Of a stretch of 6,532 nt of DNA, positions 1 through 6,532 are shown piece by piece; positions within the stretch are counted from its first letter, which is position 1; every line of letters begins with the position of its first letter. Below the pieces are notes generated by a model. It saw only the letters and a program-made list of their open reading frames with translations. It was not told where the DNA came from and did no database searches. Source of the DNA: Eggerthellaceae bacterium (lineage in GTDB: Bacteria; Actinomycetota; Coriobacteriia; Coriobacteriales; Eggerthellaceae); NCBI GenBank assembly GCA_017459485.1, contig JAFUCW010000008.1, positions 1 through 6,532 on the forward strand, written 5' to 3'. Made by a program: the position numbers and the translations under genes.

Positions 1-1820
1 AGCACCTTGACAGAGGGGTCGATGGCTGCAATTTCCCGTGCGGCGTATTCTGGTCCGGTCAGCTCTTCCTTGAAGCGATGCAGGCCGAATCCGCTGTGCA
101 CGCATTGCTTCAGAATGCCGCCCAGGCGTCCTTCGCGGTCGATGAGCAGCACGCTTTGCGCACCGCCCTTCGCGGCTGCGTTGGCCGCGGCAATGCCGGC
201 AGCGCCGCCGCCGACCACCACCACGTCGTAGAGCGCCTCTTCGGAGCAGGCGGGCATGGGGGCGGGCGAGTTGGACGAAAGGTTGGACGAAGGTGCCGCG
301 GAAGGCGCTGCGGACGCACGCGATTCCCCGCTCTCCTCCGCACCTGGTTGCGCGTCCATTTTCGCCACTAAGTCGCGGTAGTCAGCGCGAGCGTGCACAA
401 TCAGGGGCGACCCCGTGCTGCGGCGGTCCACCTTCTCTGGGTCGGTGCCGGTCTCGCGCACGTAGATCTTCATGAGCTCGGGGCTGCAGAAGCCGCCGTG
501 GCAGCGGCCCATCATGGCGCCACAACGCCACTTCACCGCGTCGAGCGTAAGGCACGGTAGCGGCCCATGGAGCACGTCAAGGATGTCGGCTTCGGACACT
601 TCGCAGCAGCGGCAGACCACATGGCCTTCGGCCGGATCGTTTTCGATGGCGGATGCGCGTGTCTTGTCGTCCATCATCGCGAACAGCTGCTTTGGGCAAC
701 GGCGCGGGTTGAACCCTTCGCGCTTGAATGCCTGCAGATAGGCTCCCACCTGCGCACCGATGTCGACCGCCACCGCAGGGGCGCTTGTCAGTCCGGGAGA
801 CTCGAAGCAAGCGATGTTGAAGAAGCCCGGCGCGTCGTCGGGCTGCCCAATGACGAAGTCGCCCACGTCTCCAGTTGAGCGCAAGCCCGCGAAGTTCGTG
901 ATAATGCCGCGCGACGAAAGGTCGGGCCAAGTCTTCTTTGCCGCAGCAAGAATCTCCTTCAGGCCATCGGCGCCCGTTGCCGTAGTCTCTTTCGAGTCTT
1001 GGGCGTGTGCGTTGGGCCCGACGATCATGTTGCCGTGGATGGACGGTGTGATAAGCACGCCTTTACCTGCTGCCGTCGGCGCCTGGAACATGGTGTGGGA
1101 AAACGTCGACCCGAAGTCCGTGTCGTAGAGGCAGTAGTCGCCGCGCCGCGCTGTAATGTGCAGCTTCCGTTCGGAGACCATGTTGTTGATTTCGTCGGAG
1201 AAGACGCCTGCGGCGTTGACCACTGTAGCAGCATGGAGCGTTTCGCCGCCTTCGAGCGCCACCTGGTAGCCATCCTGCGCCTTCTCCACGCGCACAACCT
1301 TGCAGTTGAACGCGAACTCCACGCCGTTTTCCGCCGCATTTTCGCCAGCACGCAGCGCAACATGGTACGGGTCGCAGATGCCGCCTGTCGGTGCGAGCAA
1401 GGCGCCCTTTGCCTCGGGGGACACGTTCGGCTCTAGCTCCAGAAGCTCGTCGCGCGAAAGCTCGCGCACGCCTTCGATGCCGTTTTCCGCACCACGCGCC
1501 ACCAGATCGCGCACCGTCTGCAGCTCGTCGTCGGAGTAGGCCACCACAAGCGACCCGTTGTTCAACAAGGGAAATCCCAGCTCTTCTGCCCACTGAGGGA
1601 ACAGACGCGAACCTTCCCGGTTGTAGCGAGCCTTGAGCGACCCGGGCTTCGGGTCGAACCCGGCGTGCACGATGCCGGAATTCGCACGCGTAGCCCCGCA
1701 GGCAATGTCGTTGCCCGCCTCGAGCACCAGCACTTCCAAGTCCCAGCGTGCCAACTCGCGCGCCGTGCAGCAGCCTGCCACACCGGTGCCGATCACCACA
1801 ACGTCCCACTGCGTCTGCAT
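1..1820 (-). CDS. FAD-dependent oxidoreductase (GlpA/LhgO-like DAO domain + BFD-like [2Fe-2S] domain) fused to a second FAD/NAD oxidoreductase; 3' end outside window
   Basis: At least 606 residues are read from ATG at 1820, with no stop before the window edge. Residues 6-16 ([11 protein letters not shown]) form an FAD-binding Rossmann loop, followed by a DAO-type domain to about residue 380 with the [17 protein letters not shown] and [11 protein letters not shown] signatures of the clostridial glycerol-3-phosphate dehydrogenase/L-2-hydroxyglutarate oxidase group (COG0579). Residues 401-455 are a BFD-like iron-sulfur domain: C403-x-C405 and the GRCHGGFC motif with C440 and C445. A Ser/Ala/Pro-rich linker (about 490-529) leads to a second Rossmann loop, [11 protein letters not shown] (532-542), and a stretch containing [16 protein letters not shown], typical of the flavoprotein that usually follows as a separate gene in clostridial glp loci. 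The likely role is oxidation of glycerol-3-phosphate or a 2-hydroxyacid, passing electrons through FAD and Fe-S to the second flavin domain. The substrate is inferred from family, not shown. An AGAGG ribosome site lies 5 nt before the start, and the family's N-terminus begins at this ATG. Confidence 0.88.
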   Translation of the reverse strand, partial: MQTQWDVVVIGTGVAGCCTARELARWDLEVLVLEAGNDIACGATRANSGIVHAGFDPKPGSLKARYNREGSRLFPQWAEELGFPLLNNGSLVVAYSDDELQTVRDLVARGAENGIEGVRELSRDELLELEPNVSPEAKGALLAPTGGICDPYHVALRAGENAAENGVEFAFNCKVVRVEKAQDGYQVALEGGETLHAATVVNAAGVFSDEINNMVSERKLHITARRGDYCLYDTDFGSTFSHTMFQAPTAAGKGVLITPSIHGNMIVGPNAHAQDSKETTATGADGLKEILAAAKKTWPDLSSRGIITNFAGLRSTGDVGDFVIGQPDDAPGFFNIACFESPGLTSAPAVAVDIGAQVGAYLQAFKREGFNPRRCPKQLFAMMDDKTRASAIENDPAEGHVVCRCCEVSEADILDVLHGPLPCLTLDAVKWRCGAMMGRCHGGFCSPELMKIYVRETGTDPEKVDRRSTGSPLIVHARADYRDLVAKMDAQPGAEESGESRASAAPSAAPSSNLSSNSPAPMPACSEEALYDVVVVGGGAAGIAAANAAAKGGAQSVLLIDREGRLGGILKQCVHSGFGLHRFKEELTGPEYAAREIAAIDPSVKV

Positions 1821-1825
1821 GAAAA

Positions 1826-1831
1826 CCTCTT
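1826..1831 (-). promoter_or_regulatory. Ribosome binding site of the flavoprotein gene
   Basis: Read on the minus strand this is AAGAGG, with 5 nt between it and the ATG at 1820. It supports that start, since the Rossmann loop begins only five residues later. Confidence 0.6.
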
Positions 1832-1857
1832 ATCCTTCGCAACAAACAAACCATCCC

Positions 1858-1863
1858 ATTATA
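1858..1863 (-). promoter_or_regulatory. Putative -10 box of the flavoprotein gene
   Basis: The minus strand shows a perfect TATAAT about 38 nt upstream of the ATG at 1820. The predicted transcript start is near 1851, giving a leader of about 30 nt. No convincing -35 element sits 16-18 bp upstream (the hexamer there is GC-rich), so either an activator is needed or the box is weak or fortuitous. Confidence 0.45.
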
Positions 1864-1915
1864 GAGCTGTCCAGAATGATACGGGCTTGGACACGACGGC
1901 TCCTTATAGGGAATA

Positions 1916-2000
1916 CAGGATGCAGCACGCTGCAGGATGCGGCACACTGCAGGATGCGGCACACTACAGGATGCGGCACACTACAGGATGCGGCAAACGT
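1916..2000. repeat. Intergenic 17-bp tandem repeat, about five copies
   Basis: The unit is CAGGATGCGGCACACTA. Copies start at 1916, 1933, 1950, 1967 and 1984. Copies 3 and 4 are identical. Copy 2 differs only at the last base. Copy 1 has two internal changes and a different last base. Copy 5 keeps the first 12 bases and then diverges. The array lies between two divergent genes and more than 50 bp from either promoter core. Copies 1 and 2 overlap a small perfect hairpin (TGCAG-CACG-CTGCA, 1921-1934). With no spacers between units it is a minisatellite-like array, not a CRISPR. Its function is unknown; it could be neutral slippage or a protein-binding array. Confidence 0.92.
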
Positions 2001-2016
2001 TCGCACGGCATAGAGA

Positions 2017-2051
2017 GCACGCAGGGCAGGAAGTGCGTTGTTTCCTGGTGC
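2017..2051. repeat. Bulged inverted repeat upstream of the HMA promoter
   Basis: CAGGAA (2027-2032) and TTCCTG (2042-2047) form a perfect 6-bp inverted repeat with a 9-nt loop. GCAC (2017-2020) and GTGC (2048-2051) can extend the stem if six bases on the left bulge out. It ends 7 bp before the -35 hexamer of the HMA promoter. No T-run follows on either strand, so it is not an intrinsic terminator. A regulator site is possible but unproven. Confidence 0.4.
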
Positions 2052-2058
2052 GAAATGC

Positions 2059-2087
2059 TTGACAGGACACTCTGCGTATCCTACTAT
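2059..2087 (+). promoter_or_regulatory. Sigma-70-type promoter of the HMA gene
   Basis: A perfect -35 TTGACA (2059-2064) and a -10 TACTAT (2082-2087, 4 of 6 consensus) are separated by exactly 17 bp. Transcription would start near 2094, at the left edge of the operator that follows, so a bound repressor would block initiation. The leader to the ATG at 2139 would be about 45 nt. Confidence 0.68.
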
Positions 2088-2092
2088 ACATC

Positions 2093-2114
2093 TGAACATT
2101 TGAACAGATGTTCA
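2093..2114 (+). promoter_or_regulatory. ArsR/SmtB-like metalloregulator operator of the HMA gene
   Basis: A 22-bp inverted repeat has perfect 7-bp arms TGAACAT (2093-2099) and ATGTTCA (2108-2114). Nested in it is a second perfect inverted repeat, TGAACA-GA-TGTTCA (2101-2114). This resembles the known SmtB/ArsR-family box type (TGAACA followed by a TTCA half). It starts 5 bp after the -10 box. A close relative lies at 4378-4399 before the metal ATPase. Binding by an ArsR-family repressor is inferred; no such gene is in the window. Confidence 0.65.
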
Positions 2115-2126
2115 TATAATGAGCTG

Positions 2127-2133
2127 AAGGGAG
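2127..2133 (+). promoter_or_regulatory. Ribosome binding site of the HMA gene
   Basis: AAGGGAG with a 5-nt spacer to the ATG at 2139 fixes the start of the short HMA protein and argues against the longer open frame that extends leftward through the tandem repeat. Confidence 0.7.
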
Positions 2134-2138
2134 TTGTC

Positions 2139-2357
2139 ATGCGTAAGGTTTTCAAGATCGATGGCGATATTTGCGCGAACTGCGCAGGCAAGATTGTGGC
2201 GGCAGTGGAAAAGCTTCCCGGTGTAAACAGCGTTTCGTGCAACGCGATCACCTACAAGTTCACCTTGGATGCCGACGACGCGTCCTTCGACGACTTGGTG
2301 CAACAATCCGTCAAGATCTTCGCCGACATCGAACCTGACGCCGAACTCGTTCTTTAG
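2139..2357 (+). CDS. Stand-alone heavy-metal-associated (HMA) domain protein, probable metal chaperone
   Basis: This 72-residue cytosolic protein is a single HMA domain. The order fits the ferredoxin-like fold: strand 3-8, metal loop GDICANC with C12 and C15, helix 13-25 (ending in EKLPGVNSV, the usual HMA pattern), strands near 30-44, helix 48-62 and a last strand near 64-71. The loop has GDICANC instead of the common GMTCxxC. The C-terminal part (KIFADIEPDAELV) resembles the domain often fused to the N-terminus of CadA-type ATPases. It probably binds a soft or transition metal (Cd, Zn, Pb or Cu) through the two cysteines and hands it to the ATPase encoded 56 bp away on the opposite strand, which lacks such a domain. 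Promoter and operator lie directly upstream. The metal identity cannot be read from sequence. Confidence 0.9.
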   Translation: MRKVFKIDGDICANCAGKIVAAVEKLPGVNSVSCNAITYKFTLDADDASFDDLVQQSVKIFADIEPDAELVL

Positions 2358-2413
2358 AGCACGTTTTCCTTCCCTTTACCACTGAGCTCTTTTGCCACCC
2401 TGAGCAGCCGCCG

Positions 2414-4324
2414 CTACTCGTTCACCCTCAGGCAGCGCATGGCGTTGAGGATGGCGATCACGGTCACGCCCACGTCGCCGAACACGGCAAGCCACATGTT
2501 GGCAAGGCCGACGACCGGCAGGGCAAGGATCATGATGACAACCTTCACACCAATGGCGAACACGATGTTCTGGCGCACGATGCGCATGGTCTTGCGCGCG
2601 ATGTTGATGGCGGTGGCGATGCGCGAAGGCTTGTCGTCCATAAGCACGATGTCGGCGGCTTCGATGGCGGCATCGGAGCCCATGGCGCCCATGGCGATGC
2701 CCACGTCTGCACGCACAAGCACCGGGGCGTCGTTGATGCCGTCGCCCACAAACGCCAGCTTGCCCTTTTCGCTTTGCTGGGCCAGGAGCTCTTCGACCTT
2801 CGTCACCTTGTCCTGGGGCAACAGCTGCGCACGGTATTCGTCCACACCCAGTTCTTTGGCGACGGCTGCCGCCACTTCCTCGCGGTCGCCTGTGAGCATG
2901 ACCGTTTTTTTCACGCCGGCCTTATGCAGGTTGGTGATAGCCTCCTTGGCGTCGTCTTTCATCATGTCGGCGATGATGATGTGGCCCAGGTACTCGCCGT
3001 CAAGCGAAACGTGCAAGATTGTGCCGACCAGCTCGCAGTCGGGGGCGTCGATGCCTTCGGTTTTCATAAGCTTGTCATTGCCGATAAGCACCTTGTGCGA
3101 GTTCACGTTGGCAGAAACCCCCTTGCCGGAAAGCTCCTCCACGTTGTCGATCTGGTCGCGGTTGATCGTGCCGGAGTAGCTTTCGATGACCGAAAGCGCA
3201 ATGGGGTGGTCGGAGTACGCCTCTGCGTGGGCGGCATAGGAGAGCAGCAGGTCGCGGTCGACCCCTTCGGCCGTGTGGACATCCACCACGCCGAACGTGC
3301 CGTTGGTGAGCGTGCCCGTCTTGTCGAAGGCAACCGTATCCACTTCGGACACCGCTTCCAGATAGCTGGAACCCTTCACCATGACGCCCACGCGAGACGC
3401 CGCGCCAATGCCACTGAAGAACGACAGCGGAACCGAAATGACCAACGCACAAGGGCAGCTGACGACCAGGAACACAAGAGCGGACTCGATGCTTTTCGGC
3501 ACCGACTGGCCGAACAACAATGGGGAAACAATGGCAATGAGCAGCGCAAGGCCGACCACGATGGGCGTATAGTAGCGTGCAAAACGCGAGATGAAGTTTT
3601 CGGTGCGTGCTTTCTTTTCGCTGGCGTTTTCGACCAGATCGAGGATGCGCGAAACGGTGGATTGGCTGAATTCGGAAGTGGTTTCGACGGTGATCATGCC
3701 TGTCATGTTCACGCAGCCGCTGATGACCTGGACGCCTTCTTCAACCACGCGCGGGACGGATTCGCCCGTGAGCGCTGAAGTGTCCAGTTGCGACTTGCCG
3801 GAGACGACCACGCCGTCAAGCGGCACGCGCTCGCCCGCTTTGCACACGATCTGGCTGCCCACGGCGACTTCGTTCGGGTCGACCTGCACCAGTTCGCCGT
3901 CGCGCATGACGTTAGCATAGTCGGGCGCGATGTCCATCATGGCCGTGATGGACTTGCGCGTCTTGCCCACAGCGTAGCTTTCGAACAGCTCGCCTACCTG
4001 GTAGAACAACATGACGGCAGCGCCTTCGGCCATGTGCGGTTCTGATTCGGGGAAAAACACGAGCAAAAACGCGCCGATGGTGGCTATTGCCATGAGCAGG
4101 TTTTCATCGAAAGGCTGCTTGTGGGTGATGCCGTGCCACGCCTTCTGGAGGACGTCGTGCCCGGCAATAAGGTAGGGAATAAGGAACGCGCCGAATTCGA
4201 CCCATAGCCCGAACGGCTCCGGGAAGGAGTCGAAGACGCCCGCGAACTCGAAGATTTCCAAAAGGATGAAGATCCCCAGGGCAACGAGTATCCGGTTGCG
4301 CTTTTTCTTCTGCTTCTTGGTCAT
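2414..4324 (-). CDS. Heavy-metal-translocating P1B-2-type ATPase (CadA/ZntA-like, Zn/Cd/Pb efflux)
   Basis: This 636-residue membrane ATPase would export divalent soft metals using ATP. Residue numbers are from the ATG at 4324. Eight membrane segments are seen near 12-31, 40-59, 75-91, 100-119, 253-273, 281-304, 585-607 and 610-632. The actuator motif TGES is at 186-189, the transmembrane CPC metal site at 290-292, the phosphorylated Asp in DKTGT at D334, the P1B-specific HP at 373-374, TGD at 478-480 and GDGIND at 527-532. K594 in segment 7 and D617 (FGDVG) in segment 8 fit the Zn/Cd/Pb class. There is no N-terminal HMA domain, only a Lys/Arg-rich tail (KKQKKKRNR). The open frame reaches an ATG at 4372. 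I prefer 4324 because a GGAGGAAGGG purine tract (13-nt gap) precedes it, while the 4372 ATG has no ribosome site and lies in a block shared with the HMA promoter. It converges on the HMA gene. Confidence 0.92.
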   Translation of the reverse strand: MTKKQKKKRNRILVALGIFILLEIFEFAGVFDSFPEPFGLWVEFGAFLIPYLIAGHDVLQKAWHGITHKQPFDENLLMAIATIGAFLLVFFPESEPHMAEGAAVMLFYQVGELFESYAVGKTRKSITAMMDIAPDYANVMRDGELVQVDPNEVAVGSQIVCKAGERVPLDGVVVSGKSQLDTSALTGESVPRVVEEGVQVISGCVNMTGMITVETTSEFSQSTVSRILDLVENASEKKARTENFISRFARYYTPIVVGLALLIAIVSPLLFGQSVPKSIESALVFLVVSCPCALVISVPLSFFSGIGAASRVGVMVKGSSYLEAVSEVDTVAFDKTGTLTNGTFGVVDVHTAEGVDRDLLLSYAAHAEAYSDHPIALSVIESYSGTINRDQIDNVEELSGKGVSANVNSHKVLIGNDKLMKTEGIDAPDCELVGTILHVSLDGEYLGHIIIADMMKDDAKEAITNLHKAGVKKTVMLTGDREEVAAAVAKELGVDEYRAQLLPQDKVTKVEELLAQQSEKGKLAFVGDGINDAPVLVRADVGIAMGAMGSDAAIEAADIVLMDDKPSRIATAINIARKTMRIVRQNIVFAIGVKVVIMILALPVVGLANMWLAVFGDVGVTVIAILNAMRCLRVNE

Positions 4325-4337
4325 TTCTGACGTCCGA

Positions 4338-4347
4338 CCCTTCCTCC
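4338..4347 (-). promoter_or_regulatory. Probable ribosome binding site of the metal ATPase
   Basis: Minus-strand GGAGGAAGGG, 13 nt before the ATG at 4324. The spacing is long, but no other in-frame start lies between, and the 4372 ATG has no comparable site. It favours the 636-residue form. Confidence 0.5.
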
Positions 4348-4377
4348 GTCGCTTTGCATCTGTGCATCTCATTTGTA

Positions 4378-4399
4378 TGAACGTATGAGCATATGTTCA
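4378..4399 (-). promoter_or_regulatory. ArsR/SmtB-like metalloregulator operator of the metal ATPase
   Basis: On the minus strand this reads TGAACAT-N8-ACGTTCA, the same 22-bp span and outer arms (TGAAC...GTTCA) as the operator at 2093-2114. With one flanking base on each side (4377-4400) it is a 24-bp palindrome matching its own complement at 20 of 24 positions. A nested 6-2-6 repeat (TGAACA-TA-TGCTCA, minus strand) has one mismatch. It sits downstream of the -10 box, where a repressor would block transcription. Sharing one repressor with the HMA gene is inferred. Confidence 0.65.
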
Positions 4400-4411
4400 T
4401 GTGTCTTGCAT

Positions 4412-4440
4412 AGCATATACGCTACTACGACTCTAGTCAA
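4412..4440 (-). promoter_or_regulatory. Sigma-70-type promoter of the metal ATPase
   Basis: On the minus strand -35 TTGACT (4435-4440) and -10 TATGCT (4412-4417) are exactly 17 bp apart. Transcription would start near 4405, just before the operator. The layout parallels the HMA promoter: near-consensus -35, 17-bp spacer, then operator. Confidence 0.65.
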
Positions 4441-4492
4441 TGGCAAAGCGCGACTTTTATTGGCTAGATGGCGGCACACGCCGAAAACTGCC

Positions 4493-4517
4493 AAGGACAC
4501 GCGGGCGACGCGTCCTT
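4493..4517. repeat. Imperfect hairpin upstream of carB
   Basis: AAGGAC (4493-4498) pairs with GTCCTT (4512-4517). After a 2-nt bulge GCG pairs with CGC around a 5-nt loop, giving about 9 bp of GC-rich stem. No T-run follows on the plus strand, and it lies upstream of the likely carB -10 box, so it is not an evident terminator. It could be a regulator site or part of a longer leader if carB starts further upstream. Confidence 0.4.
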
Positions 4518-4602
4518 CGGTTGCTTCGCTGCTATGATCGGTCCCTGCGCGGTTTTTTCATTGCAGGGTCGTTAAGTGCGCTGCATGGCAAAGCGCTACC
4601 TA

Positions 4603-4608
4603 TATAAT
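4603..4608 (+). promoter_or_regulatory. Putative -10 box of carB
   Basis: A perfect TATAAT stands 32 bp before the carB ATG. The expected transcript start is near 4615, leaving about 26 nt of leader. The -35 region (CTGCAT at 4581-4586 with 16-bp spacing) is weak. Such a short leader has no room for a PyrR-type attenuator. Confidence 0.5.
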
Positions 4609-4626
4609 GAAAAGAAATCCCCCAAG

Positions 4627-4633
4627 AGAAGGG
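4627..4633 (+). promoter_or_regulatory. Ribosome binding site of carB
   Basis: AGAAGGG with a 7-nt spacer before the ATG at 4641 agrees with the family N-terminus. Confidence 0.65.
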
Positions 4634-4640
4634 TGCGCGC

Positions 4641-6532
<1,892 letters not shown>

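Larger units (their letters stand above)
1821..2138. other. Intergenic region between divergent flavoprotein and HMA genes
   Basis: This 318-bp gap separates two divergently transcribed genes. From left to right it holds the flavoprotein ribosome site and -10 box, a 17-bp tandem repeat array, a bulged inverted repeat, and the promoter, operator and ribosome site of the HMA gene. Open frames that cross it run through the tandem repeat and show no protein-family signal, so I treat it as non-coding. Confidence 0.8.
4325..4640. other. Intergenic region between divergent metal ATPase and carB genes
   Basis: This 316-bp gap holds the ATPase ribosome site, operator and promoter on its left and the carB -10 box and ribosome site on its right. 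Between them are an imperfect hairpin (4493-4517) and a looser inverted repeat (CCCTGC 4543-4548 with GCAGGG 4563-4568) whose loop contains six Ts. No tRNA, small ORF with family signal, or obvious PyrR-type leader was seen. Confidence 0.75.

Noticed and set aside
1063..1962. 299-codon minus-strand open frame overlapping the flavoprotein gene
   Set aside because: It is out of frame with the recognised flavoprotein, is Arg/Gly/Ala-rich in the way GC-rich shadows are, and begins inside the tandem repeat.
1916..2000. CRISPR array
   Set aside because: The 17-bp units are directly adjacent with no spacers, and no cas genes are present.
1665..2138. Long in-frame leftward extension of the HMA protein (open frame from 1665)
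   Set aside because: It would run through the end of the antisense flavoprotein gene, the tandem repeat, the promoter and the operator. The extension has no family signal, and the ribosome site at 2127-2133 fixes the start at 2139.
2356..2432. Bidirectional terminator between the convergent genes
   Set aside because: Only weak pairings exist (AGAGC 2356-2360 with GCTCT 2386-2390 before four Ts, and CCTGAG 2399-2404 with CTCAGG 2427-2432 reaching into the ATPase gene). Loops are over 20 nt, so I do not call a terminator.
2774..3778. 334-codon plus-strand open frame opposite the metal ATPase
   Set aside because: The minus strand encodes a complete ATPase with all catalytic motifs. The antisense frame shows no domain signature and is a composition artefact.
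4533..4538. Alternative carB -10 box TATGAT
   Set aside because: No acceptable -35 hexamer lies 16-18 bp upstream, and the perfect TATAAT at 4603 is better placed.
4543..4568. Intrinsic terminator at the T6 run upstream of carB
   Set aside because: The Ts lie in the loop of the CCCTGC/GCAGGG repeat rather than after a stem, and no stem directly precedes them.

Overview
The window looks like chromosomal DNA of a GC-rich (about 60% in genes) anaerobic actinobacterium, most plausibly a Coriobacteriia/Eggerthellaceae relative. This is an inference from codon use, the clostridial-like flavoprotein and metal-transport families, and a standard bacterial CarB; no rRNA or marker gene settles it. Two of the four genes run off the window edges.

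Layout, left to right. Positions 1-1820 (minus strand, 3' end outside the window) encode a large flavoprotein. It joins a GlpA/LhgO-like FAD oxidoreductase with a BFD-type [2Fe-2S] domain, through a low-complexity linker, to the start of a second Rossmann-fold FAD/NAD oxidoreductase. In clostridial glycerol-3-phosphate dehydrogenase loci these are usually two separate genes. Positions 1821-2138 are non-coding: a promoter for the flavoprotein, a five-copy 17-bp tandem repeat, a bulged inverted repeat, and a promoter plus operator for the next gene. Positions 2139-2357 (plus) encode a 72-residue stand-alone heavy-metal-associated (HMA) protein with a CxxC site. Positions 2414-4324 (minus) encode a CadA/ZntA-type P1B-2 ATPase that has no N-terminal HMA domain. 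Positions 4325-4640 are a two-way promoter region. From 4641 to the right edge (plus) lies carB, the large subunit of carbamoyl-phosphate synthetase.

The central unit is the metal pair. HMA gene and ATPase gene converge tail to tail across a 56-bp gap, so they cannot share a 5' promoter. Each has its own promoter, and each promoter carries a closely similar 22-bp inverted repeat (TGAACAT-N8-ATGTTCA and its relative) resembling ArsR/SmtB-family metalloregulator boxes. The simplest reading is one metal-sensing repressor, encoded outside this window, controlling both ends of a split metal chaperone/efflux system. The flavoprotein and carB appear to be unrelated flanking genes.

No CRISPR array, transposase, tRNA or rRNA was seen. 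I do not see a clearly new kind of system. The most unusual items are the split, convergent, co-operated HMA/ATPase pair, the double-flavoprotein fusion and the intergenic tandem repeat.
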